Below are positions 1 to 7,790 of a stretch of 28,869 nt of DNA, in pieces. Under the pieces are notes generated by a model. That model was not told where the DNA came from. It saw only the letters and a program-made list of their open reading frames with translations, and searched no databases. Source of the DNA: Lachnospiraceae bacterium. GTDB lineage: Bacteria > Bacillota > Clostridia > Lachnospirales > Lachnospiraceae. The DNA is taken from the NCBI GenBank assembly GCA_017475845.1, contig JAFVEU010000046.1:1-28869 (forward strand). The letters run 5' to 3'. The stretch's first letter is position 1. Each line of letters starts with the position of its first letter. The translations under genes were made by a program, and so were the position numbers.

Positions 1-1
1 T

Positions 2-106
2 ATAGATGTGGAGATATCCACCAATGATTTTGACCTTCTGAACGAGGATGAGGCAAACGGGAAAAGCCGTAAGGCAGCGAAACACAGAGAGGAGCCGGAG
101 AAGTAA
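2..106 (+). CDS. C-terminal tail of an unidentified protein (partial)
   Basis: An open frame enters from the left edge and ends at a TAA one base before the next gene. Only 34 residues are visible, a charged tail rich in Glu, Lys and Arg, with no recognisable domain. The one-base spacing to the following ATG indicates that the two genes are co-transcribed. The function cannot be told from this fragment. Confidence 0.6.
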   Translation: MDVEISTNDFDLLNEDEANGKSRKAAKHREEPEK

Positions 107-107
107 G

Positions 108-770
108 ATGCAGTACTGTCCGAAATGCAGGGTAAAAATACACGGTATGAAAACAGCCTGTCCTCTCTGTCAGAAAAAGCTGGAGTTAAAGGAACCGGAT
201 CAGGGCAGCTTTCCCGTGTTTCCCGAAAGAAAAATATCCAGCGTGACCGTTATGAAGATCCTGACCTTTATCCTGGCGGCCTTCTGGATCCTGACCTGGA
301 TGCTGGAGTTCATGATACCGGGGTCCTCTCCGGTGATCAGGATATGCCAGATATCCGCGTTCTTTATCTGGCTTGATATCTTTGTGATCAATTATTATAA
401 ATACAATATCCTAAAGACCATAACCCTGGAAGCCTACGTTGTGATCGTTACGGTGCTGATCACGGATATCCTTACAGGCTGGCACAGGTGGTCCATAACC
501 TGGGTGGTGCCGAGCATGCTCTTTGCACTTATGATAGCAACCCTTATCGTGTCAAAGGCAGCGGGACTTCATGCCGATGAATTCATAGCATATCTTATCC
601 TGAATTCCGCTGCGGCACTTTTACAGCTTATATTTATAAAGCTTTCCATGAACTGGTTTCCCTATCCGGCAGTGATCACCGTGACCCTGTATCTGCTTCT
701 GGATGCGGGAGTAGTCATTTTCGGCTTCGGGGATCTGATGACAGCCGTGGCCAGAAGGCTGAATCTTTGA
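108..770 (+). CDS. Zinc-ribbon membrane protein (DUF6320-like)
   Basis: A 220-residue protein. The N-terminus is a small zinc ribbon with cysteines at 4, 7, 18 and 21 (CPKC and CPLC knuckles). It is followed by about six hydrophobic segments covering most of the remaining chain, so it is an integral membrane protein with a cytoplasmic metal-binding head. The architecture resembles the DUF6320 family of Clostridia; that assignment is from memory and not certain. I chose the ATG at 108 rather than the in-frame ATG at 48 because the zinc ribbon starts there, a GGAG lies 7 bases upstream, and the earlier start would overlap the preceding gene. The reaction or substrate is unknown. Confidence 0.7.
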   Translation: MQYCPKCRVKIHGMKTACPLCQKKLELKEPDQGSFPVFPERKISSVTVMKILTFILAAFWILTWMLEFMIPGSSPVIRICQISAFFIWLDIFVINYYKYNILKTITLEAYVVIVTVLITDILTGWHRWSITWVVPSMLFALMIATLIVSKAAGLHADEFIAYLILNSAAALLQLIFIKLSMNWFPYPAVITVTLYLLLDAGVVIFGFGDLMTAVARRLNL

Positions 771-819
771 TGTCCGGCCGGTCTGACAGGGGATCATGGA
801 ATAATGGGTGCATTTTTGC

Positions 820-848
820 TTGCAATAGGAGCAGTAGATTGCTATAAT
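820..848 (+). promoter_or_regulatory. Sigma-A-like promoter of livJ
   Basis: TTGCAA (820-825), a 17-base spacer and a perfect TATAAT (843-848). Transcription should start near 855, giving an untranslated leader of about 70 bases before the livJ ATG. Confidence 0.7.
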
Positions 849-869
849 CTACAAAACTAATCAGCATCG

Positions 870-893
870 TTCCGGATCATTCGGGTCCCGGAA
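870..893 (+). other. Leader hairpin upstream of livJ
   Basis: TTCCGG (870-875) pairs with CCGGAA (888-893) around a 12-base loop. It lies between the promoter and the ribosome site, ending 31 bases before the start codon, and has no U tract. It may be an mRNA-stabilising structure; a similar one precedes the fucO-like gene. Confidence 0.4.
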
Positions 894-924
894 GCAGATG
901 CAGGCAATGAAGGGAGGAGTAGTT

Positions 925-2085
925 ATGAAAAAAGTATGTAGTATGTTACTTGTAGTCGCATTGGTTTCTTCAATGCTTATCGGCTGCGGCGGAGCATCAG
1001 GCGCGAAGGGCGGCGGATCCGACACCTTTAAGATCGGTGTTATAGGACCTCTTACCGGCGGAGCTGCTGCTTACGGTACGGCTGTTCAGTACGCAGCACA
1101 GATCGCCGTTGACGAGATCAACGCAGCAGGCGGCATCAACGGAAAGCAGGTGGAGCTCAAGGCCGAAGACGACGAGCTGGATGCCCAGAAGTCCGTTAAT
1201 GCTTATAATTCCCTCAAGGACTGGGGAATGGACATGCTGGTAGGAAGCGTTACCTCCGCCTGCTCCATAGCAGTTTCCGAGGAGTCAAAGAATGACAATA
1301 TGTTCCAGCTTACACCTTCAGGTTCCGCTGCTGACTGTGTTAAGTATGACAACGTATTCCGTGTATGTTTCTCCGATCCCGCACAGGGAACGGCTTCTGC
1401 CCAGTATATAGGTGAGCACGGCATTGCATCAAAGGTCGGTGTCATCTATGACAGCTCCGATGTATATTCTTCAGGTATCTATCAGAACTTTGCCGATGAA
1501 GCTGCAAACCAGAGCTTTGAGATAGTTTCTGCCGAAGCCTTCACCGCAGACAGCAAGACCGATTTCTCTGTTCAGATCCAGAAGGCAAAGGATGCGGGCG
1601 CAGAGCTTGTTTTCCTTCCCATCTACTACACAGAGGCTTCACTTATCCTTCAGCAGGCCAATACCATGGGTTATAAGCCCATATTCTTCGGCTGTGACGG
1701 ACTTGACGGTATCCTTGGAGTTGAGAACTTCGATACCTCTCTCGCAGAGGGCGCGATGCTCCTTACACCTTTCGCAGCTGATGCGGATGATGAGCTTACA
1801 AAGAAATTCGTAAAGACCTTTGAAGAGAAATATGATGTAACACCCAACCAGTTCGGAGCAGATGCCTATGATGCCGTCTATGCCATCAAGGCAGCAGCCG
1901 AAAAGGAAAATGTTACCCCCGATATGAGCCTCTCCGATATGTGTGAGGCCATGAAGAAGGGTATCACGGAGATAAGCCTCGACGGTCTTACCGGCAGCGG
2001 CATGACCTGGGACAAGAGCGGTGAGCCCACAAAGGGCCCCAAGGCCGTAGTTATCCAGAACGGAGCTTACGTTTCCGCACAGTAA
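925..2085 (+). CDS. livJ: Branched-chain amino acid ABC transporter, substrate-binding lipoprotein
   Basis: A 386-residue solute-binding protein of the Leu/Ile/Val (Peripla_BP_6) family. It begins with a lipoprotein signal peptide: two Lys, a hydrophobic stretch, then the lipobox LIGC with the lipidated Cys at 21, followed by a Gly/Ser-rich linker. The mature part starts with the family's IGVIGPLTGGAAAYG segment. It should sit on the outer face of the membrane and deliver amino acids to LivH/LivM. The ATG at 925 is preferred over 898 because AGGGAGGAG lies just upstream and the signal peptide starts there. The gene has its own promoter and is followed by a hairpin before livH, so it is probably made in excess over the permease. 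The exact ligand (Leu/Ile/Val or another amino acid) cannot be fixed from sequence. Confidence 0.93.
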   Translation: MKKVCSMLLVVALVSSMLIGCGGASGAKGGGSDTFKIGVIGPLTGGAAAYGTAVQYAAQIAVDEINAAGGINGKQVELKAEDDELDAQKSVNAYNSLKDWGMDMLVGSVTSACSIAVSEESKNDNMFQLTPSGSAADCVKYDNVFRVCFSDPAQGTASAQYIGEHGIASKVGVIYDSSDVYSSGIYQNFADEAANQSFEIVSAEAFTADSKTDFSVQIQKAKDAGAELVFLPIYYTEASLILQQANTMGYKPIFFGCDGLDGILGVENFDTSLAEGAMLLTPFAADADDELTKKFVKTFEEKYDVTPNQFGADAYDAVYAIKAAAEKENVTPDMSLSDMCEAMKKGITEISLDGLTGSGMTWDKSGEPTKGPKAVVIQNGAYVSAQ

Positions 2086-2108
2086 GATAAAATTTCAGGA
2101 TCTTTACC

Positions 2109-2141
2109 GGTACCGGCAGGAAAAACCTGCCGGTGCCTTTT
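2109..2141 (+). terminator. Attenuator-like hairpin between livJ and livH
   Basis: A 12-bp stem with one G-U pair (2109-2120 with 2126-2137), an AAAAA loop and a short TTTT tract. Because livHMGF has no other obvious promoter, partial termination or 3'-end protection of the livJ message is the likely role. Confidence 0.6.
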
Positions 2142-2161
2142 AGAGAGAGAGTATTAGGGTT

Positions 2162-3049
2162 ATGATGAGTTTTTTTACTTCACTGGTAAACGGTTTAAGC
2201 CTGGGAAGCATTTACGCCATAATAGCGCTGGGCTATACCATGGTTTACGGTATCGCCAAGATGCTGAACTTCGCTCACGGTGATTTCATCATGGTGGGCT
2301 GTTATATCATCTTTGTCTTTTCTTCAGGTCTGGGACTGCCGCCTGTTCTGGCAATACTTCTGGCAGTGGTTCTGTGTACGGTTCTGGGTGTGACCACCGA
2401 AAGGATCGCCTACAGACCCTTAAGGAATGCGGCTTCCCCTCTGGCAGTGCTGATAACGGCCATAGGCGTCAGCTATTTCCTTGAGAATATGGCTCTCCTG
2501 ATCTTCGGGGCAGATACCAAATCCTTTACTTCAGTGGTTCCCTGGAGCGGTCTTTCCCTGTTTAACGGGGAGCTTATGATACAGGGCATCACCATAATCA
2601 CCATAGGCATAAGCCTCCTTATCCTTGCAGTTCTCCAGCTTTTTGTACATAAGACGAAGGAGGGACAGGCAATGCTCGCAGTCTCCCAGGACAGGGGAGC
2701 TGCCATGCTGATGGGTATCGACGTGAATAAGACCATTACCCTGACCTTTGCCATAGGTTCAGCCCTTGCGGCTGTTGCAGGAGCTCTTCTCGCTTCCGCT
2801 TATCCTTCCCTTACGCCCTATACAGGAGCAATGCCGGGTATAAAGGCCTTCGTGGCAGCGGTGCTTGGCGGGATAGGTTCCATACCCGGTGCGATGATAG
2901 GAGGTCTTGTTCTGGGAATCATAGAGATACTGAGCCGTACCTATATCTCATCGCAGCTTGCGGATGCCATTGTTTTCGGCATCCTTGTAGTTGTACTCAT
3001 TGTAAGGCCTGCCGGGATACTGGGAAAGAACATCCAGGAGAAGGTCTGA
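2162..3049 (+). CDS. livH: Branched-chain amino acid ABC transporter permease LivH
   Basis: A 295-residue membrane protein with about eight hydrophobic segments, close to the usual LivH length. The family motif NFAHGDFIMVG is at residues 36-46. The cytoplasmic coupling (EAA-like) segment GIDVNKTITLTFAIGS is near 185-200, and Gly-rich helices follow. It pairs with LivM to form the channel. The start is ATG at 2162 or the adjacent ATG at 2165; the ribosome site is weak (purine-rich AGAGAGAG). Confidence 0.93.
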   Translation: MMSFFTSLVNGLSLGSIYAIIALGYTMVYGIAKMLNFAHGDFIMVGCYIIFVFSSGLGLPPVLAILLAVVLCTVLGVTTERIAYRPLRNAASPLAVLITAIGVSYFLENMALLIFGADTKSFTSVVPWSGLSLFNGELMIQGITIITIGISLLILAVLQLFVHKTKEGQAMLAVSQDRGAAMLMGIDVNKTITLTFAIGSALAAVAGALLASAYPSLTPYTGAMPGIKAFVAAVLGGIGSIPGAMIGGLVLGIIEILSRTYISSQLADAIVFGILVVVLIVRPAGILGKNIQEKV

Positions 3050-3070
3050 AAGGGTACTGTAGAGGTAAAG

Positions 3071-4141
3071 ATGATGAAGAATAGATTCAATATTTCCAAA
3101 AACTCCGCCGGGAGAATGACCACATACATCATTGTGATCGCTGCCTGGGCCATATTGGAGATAATGCTTCATACAGGCCTCATGTCCAGTCACATGGAGG
3201 GGCTGCTGGTTCCCATGACCTATTATGCCATTGTAGCCGTGGGCCTGAATCTCTGCGTGGGTATCCTGGGTGAGCTGTCACTCGGACATGCGGGGTTTAT
3301 GTGCGTAGGGGCTTTTTCGGGGGCCATCTTTTCAATGCTTACAGTGGGAAAGATGCCTGACGGGCTGAGATATGTGCTGGCACTTGTCATAGGAGTCCTT
3401 ATCTCCGCCATAGCGGGATTTCTTATAGGAATACCGGTGCTGAGGCTCAACGGGGACTATCTGGCGATAGTTACCCTGGCTTTCGGTGAGATCATAAAGA
3501 ATATAATCAATGCATTATATCTCGGGGTGGATTCAAAGGGGCTGCATCTGTCGTTTGAAAGCCTTACAGCCCTTAACCTGGAGCCTGACGGCCAGATCCT
3601 CATAAACGGGGCCATGGGCGTCACGGGAACTCCCCATGATTCCAACTTCACCATAGCGGTCATACTGCTGTTATTGTCGTTGGTGATAGTGCAGAATTTC
3701 ATTGATTCCATGGACGGAAGGGCTGTCATGTCCATAAGGGACAACAGGATAGCGGCTGAATCCATAGGTATCCCGGTCACGAAGTATAAGATGCTTGCTT
3801 TCACCATTTCCGCGGCCATAGCGGGTATGGCGGGAGTCATCTTCTCTCATAATATCGCAACCCTCCAGTCCACCAGCCAGTATTTCGGCTATAACGTATC
3901 CATCATGATACTGGTATATGTTGTGCTGGGAGGTATAGGAAGTATAAGAGGTTCGGTCATTGCCGCCGCCATTCTCTATCTTCTTCCCGAGCTTCTAAGG
4001 GGACTGAATAAGTACAGGATGCTCATCTATTCCATAGTCCTTATCGCAGTCATGATCATCAACTGGGCTCCGGGAGCCATTGAGAAGAGAACGGTATTCT
4101 TTGACCGCATCAGAAAGGGGATAAAAAATGGCGCTGCTTGA
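3071..4141 (+). CDS. livM: Branched-chain amino acid ABC transporter permease LivM
   Basis: A 356-residue polytopic membrane protein, the second permease subunit. The LivM signature GELSLGHAGFM is at residues 67-77, and the coupling loop GIPVTKYKMLAFTISAAIAG lies in the C-terminal half. A purine-rich AGAGGT precedes the paired ATG codons at 3071/3074. Its last 14 bases overlap livG, indicating translational coupling. Confidence 0.93.
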   Translation: MMKNRFNISKNSAGRMTTYIIVIAAWAILEIMLHTGLMSSHMEGLLVPMTYYAIVAVGLNLCVGILGELSLGHAGFMCVGAFSGAIFSMLTVGKMPDGLRYVLALVIGVLISAIAGFLIGIPVLRLNGDYLAIVTLAFGEIIKNIINALYLGVDSKGLHLSFESLTALNLEPDGQILINGAMGVTGTPHDSNFTIAVILLLLSLVIVQNFIDSMDGRAVMSIRDNRIAAESIGIPVTKYKMLAFTISAAIAGMAGVIFSHNIATLQSTSQYFGYNVSIMILVYVVLGGIGSIRGSVIAAAILYLLPELLRGLNKYRMLIYSIVLIAVMIINWAPGAIEKRTVFFDRIRKGIKNGAA

Positions 4142-4892
4142 TGTAAAAAACTTAAGCATCACCTTCGGCGGCCTCCATGCAGTGGATGATTTTAATCTGT
4201 CGGTGGAAAAGGGCCAGCTCTACGGGCTCATAGGCCCCAACGGGGCGGGAAAGACCACCGTGTTCAATCTCCTTACGGGTGTTTACAAGCCTACCTCGGG
4301 AAAGATACTGCTGGACGGAAATGATATCACCGGCCATAAAAGCGCTGAGATAAACCGGGACGGCATAGCCAGGACCTTCCAGAATATAAGGCTTTTTCAC
4401 CAGCTTTCCGTTGTTGATAACGTTAAAGCCGCTCTTCACGGAAGCTTCGGCTATTCCACCTTTGAGGCCATGTTCCATGTGGGAAGATATGCGTCCACGG
4501 AAAAGGAATTAAGGGAAAAAGCGCTGAGTATACTGAGGGTTTTCGGGCTGGATACGGTGTCCGAGATCCTTTCTTCCAATCTTCCTTACGGACAGCAGAG
4601 GAAGCTTGAGATCGCAAGAGCCATGGCTACCGGCCCCAAGCTCCTGCTTCTGGATGAGCCTGCGGCCGGCATGAACCCGAATGAGACTGCAGAACTGATG
4701 GAGACCATAAGCCTTATCCGCGACAGGTTTGACATGACCATTCTTCTCATCGAGCATGATATGAAGCTGGTTTCGGGTATATGCGAAGCTGTTACGGTGC
4801 TGAACTTCGGAAAGGTGCTTTCTGAGGGGAATACAAAGGAAGTACTGTCCGATCCTGAGGTCATCAGGGCATATCTGGGGGATGATGAATAA
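4128..4892 (+). CDS. livG: Branched-chain amino acid ABC transporter ATPase LivG
   Basis: A 254-residue ABC ATPase. Walker A is GPNGAGKT (36-43), the signature is the LivG-type variant LPYGQQ (152-157), Walker B is LLLLDEP (172-178) and the switch histidine is in IEHD (H210). The PAAGMNPNE stretch after Walker B is typical of LivG. It starts inside livM, and its TAA shares one base with the livF ATG. It should act in the cytoplasm as a heterodimer with LivF, powering LivHM. Confidence 0.95.
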   Translation: MALLDVKNLSITFGGLHAVDDFNLSVEKGQLYGLIGPNGAGKTTVFNLLTGVYKPTSGKILLDGNDITGHKSAEINRDGIARTFQNIRLFHQLSVVDNVKAALHGSFGYSTFEAMFHVGRYASTEKELREKALSILRVFGLDTVSEILSSNLPYGQQRKLEIARAMATGPKLLLLDEPAAGMNPNETAELMETISLIRDRFDMTILLIEHDMKLVSGICEAVTVLNFGKVLSEGNTKEVLSDPEVIRAYLGDDE

Positions 4893-5596
4893 TGCTGCTT
4901 GAGATAAAGAACTTAAGTGTATATTACGGAGTCATACAGGCATTAAAGGGAATAAGCTTCTCAGTGGACAGAGGAGAGATCGTGGCCCTTATCGGCGCCA
5001 ACGGAGCGGGAAAGACCACCACCCTACACACCATTTCCGGTCTTATTGAGCCCAAGGGAGGAGAGATCCTCTTTAACGGAAGCAGTATCACAAAGGTGCC
5101 GGGACACAAAAGGGTAGGTATGGGTATTGCCCAGGTGCCTGAAGGAAGACGGGTGTTCAGGGATATGACGGTGGAGGAGAACCTTAAGATGGGTGCTTAC
5201 TCCAGAACCGATAAGGATCATTCCGATACCATGTTCAGGATCTTTGAGCGGTTCCCGAGGCTCAAGGAGAGAAGGACGCAGGTGGCGGGAACTCTTTCCG
5301 GTGGAGAGCAGCAGATGCTGGCAATGGGCAGGGCTCTTATGTCAAAGCCCGATATCCTTCTTCTGGATGAGCCTTCCATGGGGCTTTCTCCCATCCTTGT
5401 CAACGAGGTCTTTGATATAATCCGTTCCGTACATGAAGACGGGACCACAGTGCTCCTTGTTGAGCAGAATGCGAAAAAGGCCCTGAACATAGCAGACAGA
5501 GCATATGTTCTGGAAACAGGCTCCATAACCACCTCCGGTGACGCAGAGGAGCTGCTCAATGATGATGCCATAAGAAAGGCATATTTGGGAGAATGA
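4892..5596 (+). CDS. livF: Branched-chain amino acid ABC transporter ATPase LivF
   Basis: A 234-residue ABC ATPase, the usual LivF length. Walker A is GANGAGKT (35-42), the signature is LSGGEQQ (135-141), Walker B is LLLDEP (156-161), and the switch position is the LivF-typical EQN (Q192) rather than His. The QVPEGRRVF segment (81-89) is also characteristic of LivF. It overlaps livG by one base and completes the five-component transporter. Confidence 0.95.
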   Translation: MLLEIKNLSVYYGVIQALKGISFSVDRGEIVALIGANGAGKTTTLHTISGLIEPKGGEILFNGSSITKVPGHKRVGMGIAQVPEGRRVFRDMTVEENLKMGAYSRTDKDHSDTMFRIFERFPRLKERRTQVAGTLSGGEQQMLAMGRALMSKPDILLLDEPSMGLSPILVNEVFDIIRSVHEDGTTVLLVEQNAKKALNIADRAYVLETGSITTSGDAEELLNDDAIRKAYLGE

Positions 5597-5597
5597 T

Positions 5598-6197
5598 ATG
5601 AATTATGTGATTACCATTGCAAGGCAGTTCGGAGCGGCAGGACTTCCCGTGGCGGAGAAGCTTGCGGAAAAGCTGGGAATAGAGTATTTTAACCGTGACC
5701 TTGTGGACAGGGCTGCGGAGGAGCTTGATATCCCCGCCTCAGAGATACTGGAGGAAGAGGAATTAAAGGACGGCAGCAGGGATTCCGTCTTTGAGAAGCT
5801 CTTTCCCCTGGGGAACGGACCGAGGGACAGGCAGGATAAGATATTTGCGGCCCAGTCCCATGTGATCCAGAGGCTTGCTGAAAGGGGATCCTGTATAATG
5901 GTTGGACGCTGCGCAGATTATGTGCTGAACAGCCATGAGAATGCCCTGCATGTTTATCTTCACGCTTCCCTTGAAGAGAGGGTGAAGAACTGTGTGAGAT
6001 ACCTGAACATGACCGAAGGGGAAGCGGAAAAGGTCATTCCCAGAGCGGAAAAGGCAAGGAACAGCTATTACCTTCATTATGCCGGATATATGCAGGACGA
6101 TCCCGCACATAAGGACATCATCATTGATTCCGGAAGGTTCGGGGTAGAAGGTACGGCCGAGATACTGGAACATGCAGTAAGGAGATTTCTCTGTTAG
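5598..6197 (+). CDS. Cytidylate-kinase-like family protein
   Basis: A 199-residue protein of the cytidylate kinase-like family common in Clostridia. The N-terminal ARQFGAAGLPVAEKLA (8-23) aligns with the SRQFGSGG-type loop of this family and is not a canonical GxxGxGKS/T P-loop. EYFNRDLVDRA follows at 29-39, RGSCIMVGRCADYVL is at 96-110, and an Arg-rich lid region ends in KARNSYYLHYAG (152-163). Real CMP kinases are usually longer, with a conserved P-loop, so nucleotide kinase activity is only presumed. The gene begins one base after the livF stop and is therefore probably in the liv operon. Confidence 0.8.
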   Translation: MNYVITIARQFGAAGLPVAEKLAEKLGIEYFNRDLVDRAAEELDIPASEILEEEELKDGSRDSVFEKLFPLGNGPRDRQDKIFAAQSHVIQRLAERGSCIMVGRCADYVLNSHENALHVYLHASLEERVKNCVRYLNMTEGEAEKVIPRAEKARNSYYLHYAGYMQDDPAHKDIIIDSGRFGVEGTAEILEHAVRRFLC

Positions 6198-6224
6198 GAA
6201 TCCTGATCAAGGAGTTTTATTGAA

Positions 6225-7064
6225 ATGATCCTGCCGGGTGAAAAAAAGAAGCTCCGTATAGTGCGCATCCTTTCCCAGGGGGCATATCTGGCTGAAGAGA
6301 ACGGAGGCACCGGGGGTGATGAGGTGCTGCTGCCGCGAAAACAGGTGCCTGAGGGCGCTGCGCCGGGAGATGAAGTGGAAGTGTTTATTTACCGGGATTC
6401 CGGTGACAGGCTCATCTCCACAACTGCAGAGCCCCTGATACGGCTTCATGAGGTTGCCAGGCTGCAGGTCAGGGAAGTGACAAAGATAGGCGCTTTTCTG
6501 GATATGGGACTGGAGAGGGATCTGCTCCTCCCCTTTGCCGAACAGACCTATGAAGTCAAAGAAGGCAGCTATGTGCTGGCGGCCATGTACAGGGATAAGA
6601 GCAACCGCCTTGCAGCCACCATGAAGATATATGAATATCTGTCCACCGCTTCGCCCTACAGAGCCGGAGATGAGGTCGAAGGGCTGGTATATGAGGTAAG
6701 CCGGAACTTCGGAGCTTTTGTGGCCGTAGATGATAAATATTCCGGGCTTATCCCCGCCAGGGAATATGAAGGAGAGGTTAAGGCCGGAGAGTTTATAAGG
6801 GCAAGGGTCAGCGCGGTCAAGGAAGACGGAAAGCTGGATATCTCCGTAAGGAAGAAGGCCTATCTCCAGCTCGAGGACGATGGAAAGACTGTCCTTTTGT
6901 ATCTAAATGATAACGGAGGCAGGATACCCTTCAACGACAAAGCGGATCCGGAGCTTATAAGGGAGACCTTCCATATGAGCAAGGCGGCATTTAAGAGGGC
7001 CGTGGGGCATCTTCTTAAAGCCGGAAGGATAAAGATAACAGAGGATTCGATCCTGCTGCTGTGA
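6225..7064 (+). CDS. cvfB: CvfB-like S1 RNA-binding protein
   Basis: A 279-residue protein with the CvfB (YitL) layout: three S1-type beta-barrel domains at about 8-67, 76-137 and 146-210, then a C-terminal winged helix at about 218-279. Visible S1 landmarks are KIGAFLDMGLERDLLLP in domain 2 and NFGAFVAVDDKYSGLIP in domain 3. In Staphylococcus and Streptococcus, CvfB binds RNA and affects virulence-gene expression; here the role is probably post-transcriptional regulation. AAGGAG lies 10 bases before the ATG. It follows the kinase-like gene after 27 bases, likely in the same transcript. Confidence 0.85.
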   Translation: MILPGEKKKLRIVRILSQGAYLAEENGGTGGDEVLLPRKQVPEGAAPGDEVEVFIYRDSGDRLISTTAEPLIRLHEVARLQVREVTKIGAFLDMGLERDLLLPFAEQTYEVKEGSYVLAAMYRDKSNRLAATMKIYEYLSTASPYRAGDEVEGLVYEVSRNFGAFVAVDDKYSGLIPAREYEGEVKAGEFIRARVSAVKEDGKLDISVRKKAYLQLEDDGKTVLLYLNDNGGRIPFNDKADPELIRETFHMSKAAFKRAVGHLLKAGRIKITEDSILLL

Positions 7065-7104
7065 TGCCGGGATCAGGATCCGTAAAAAGATGAAAGGAGA
7101 CAAC

Positions 7105-7479
7105 ATGAAGGTCATACATACCGATAAGGCACCTGCAGCCATTGGACCTTATTCTCAGGCAATAGAAGCAGGAGATTTTATTTTTACATCAGGGATGATC
7201 CCCGTGATACCCGAAACAGGCGCTATTGCAGGGGATACAGTGGAGGAACAGGCAGCTCAGGCCTTTACGAATCTTAAGAACCTGATCGAAGCATCCGGCA
7301 GCTCCCTTGACAAAGTGGTGAAGACCACGGTATTTATCAAGGATATGAATGATTTTTCAAAGATAAACGAGGTTTATGCATCATTTTTCACCGGAAATCT
7401 CCCTGCAAGGAGCTGTGTTGAGGTTGCAAGACTTCCAAAAGATGTTAAACTTGAAGTTGAGGCTGTCGCCATCAAGTGA
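7105..7479 (+). CDS. ridA: RidA family enamine/imine deaminase
   Basis: A 124-residue protein matching the RidA/YjgF/UK114 family over its full length. Family landmarks are IGPYSQA (13-19), FTSGMIP (27-33), the substrate-carboxylate-binding Arg in PARSCVEV (R102) and the catalytic-region Glu in EVEAVA (E119). RidA hydrolyses reactive 2-aminoacrylate and related enamines from PLP enzymes to keto acids in the cytoplasm. I use the ATG at 105 of this stretch (7105) rather than 7090, since AAAGGAGA lies between the two. The liv transporter upstream suggests an amino-acid metabolism setting. Confidence 0.95.
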   Translation: MKVIHTDKAPAAIGPYSQAIEAGDFIFTSGMIPVIPETGAIAGDTVEEQAAQAFTNLKNLIEASGSSLDKVVKTTVFIKDMNDFSKINEVYASFFTGNLPARSCVEVARLPKDVKLEVEAVAIK

Positions 7480-7502
7480 CAGTCCGAGGATCTTACATCG
7501 AT

Positions 7503-7544
7503 GCCGCTGCAGGCACGTCATCGATGAGTGCACATGCCTGCGGC
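7503..7544 (+). other. Imperfect hairpin between ridA and the 77-aa gene
   Basis: GCCGCTGCAGGCA (7503-7515) pairs with TGCCTGCGGC (7535-7544) if three bases bulge out. No T tract follows, so it is not a clear terminator and may be an mRNA processing or stability element. Two copies of the palindrome CATCGATG flank or sit within it (7496-7503 and 7519-7526). Confidence 0.35.
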
Positions 7545-7556
7545 AAGGTATAAAAA

Positions 7557-7790
7557 ATGAAAGTTCAGAACATTACAGACATTGACAAGTTTTTCAAGGT
7601 AGTTGATGAATGCAGGGGAAAGGTTGAGCTGGTTACGGGAGAAGGCGACCGTCTTAATTTAAAGAGCAAGCTTTCACAGTACGTTTCCATGGCAAACATT
7701 TTTTCTGACGGCACCATCTCTGAGCTGGAGATAGTAGCTTATGAACCTGAGGATATCGATAAGCTTGTAAGCTTTATGATGAACCAGTGA
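7557..7790 (+). CDS. Small conserved-looking protein of unknown function
   Basis: A 77-residue soluble acidic protein without signal peptide or membrane segment. It contains GKVELVTGEGDRLNLKSKL (21-39) and a C-terminal half that reads like a short alpha/beta domain ending in a helix. Similar short proteins occur in Lachnospiraceae, but I know of no established function. It sits between ridA and a membrane protease, and its stop codon overlaps the GTG of the protease gene, so the two are translationally coupled. The ribosome site is weak (AAGG). Confidence 0.75.
   Translation: MKVQNITDIDKFFKVVDECRGKVELVTGEGDRLNLKSKLSQYVSMANIFSDGTISELEIVAYEPEDIDKLVSFMMNQ

Noticed and set aside
820..924. Riboswitch or T-box in the livJ leader
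   Set aside because: The leader is only about 70 bases, with one short hairpin and no terminator/antiterminator pair or T-box consensus.
7496..7526. Two CATCGATG palindromes near the ridA 3' end as operator sites
   Set aside because: They are 8-bp palindromes without a nearby promoter, and one overlaps a hairpin; too short to support an operator call.
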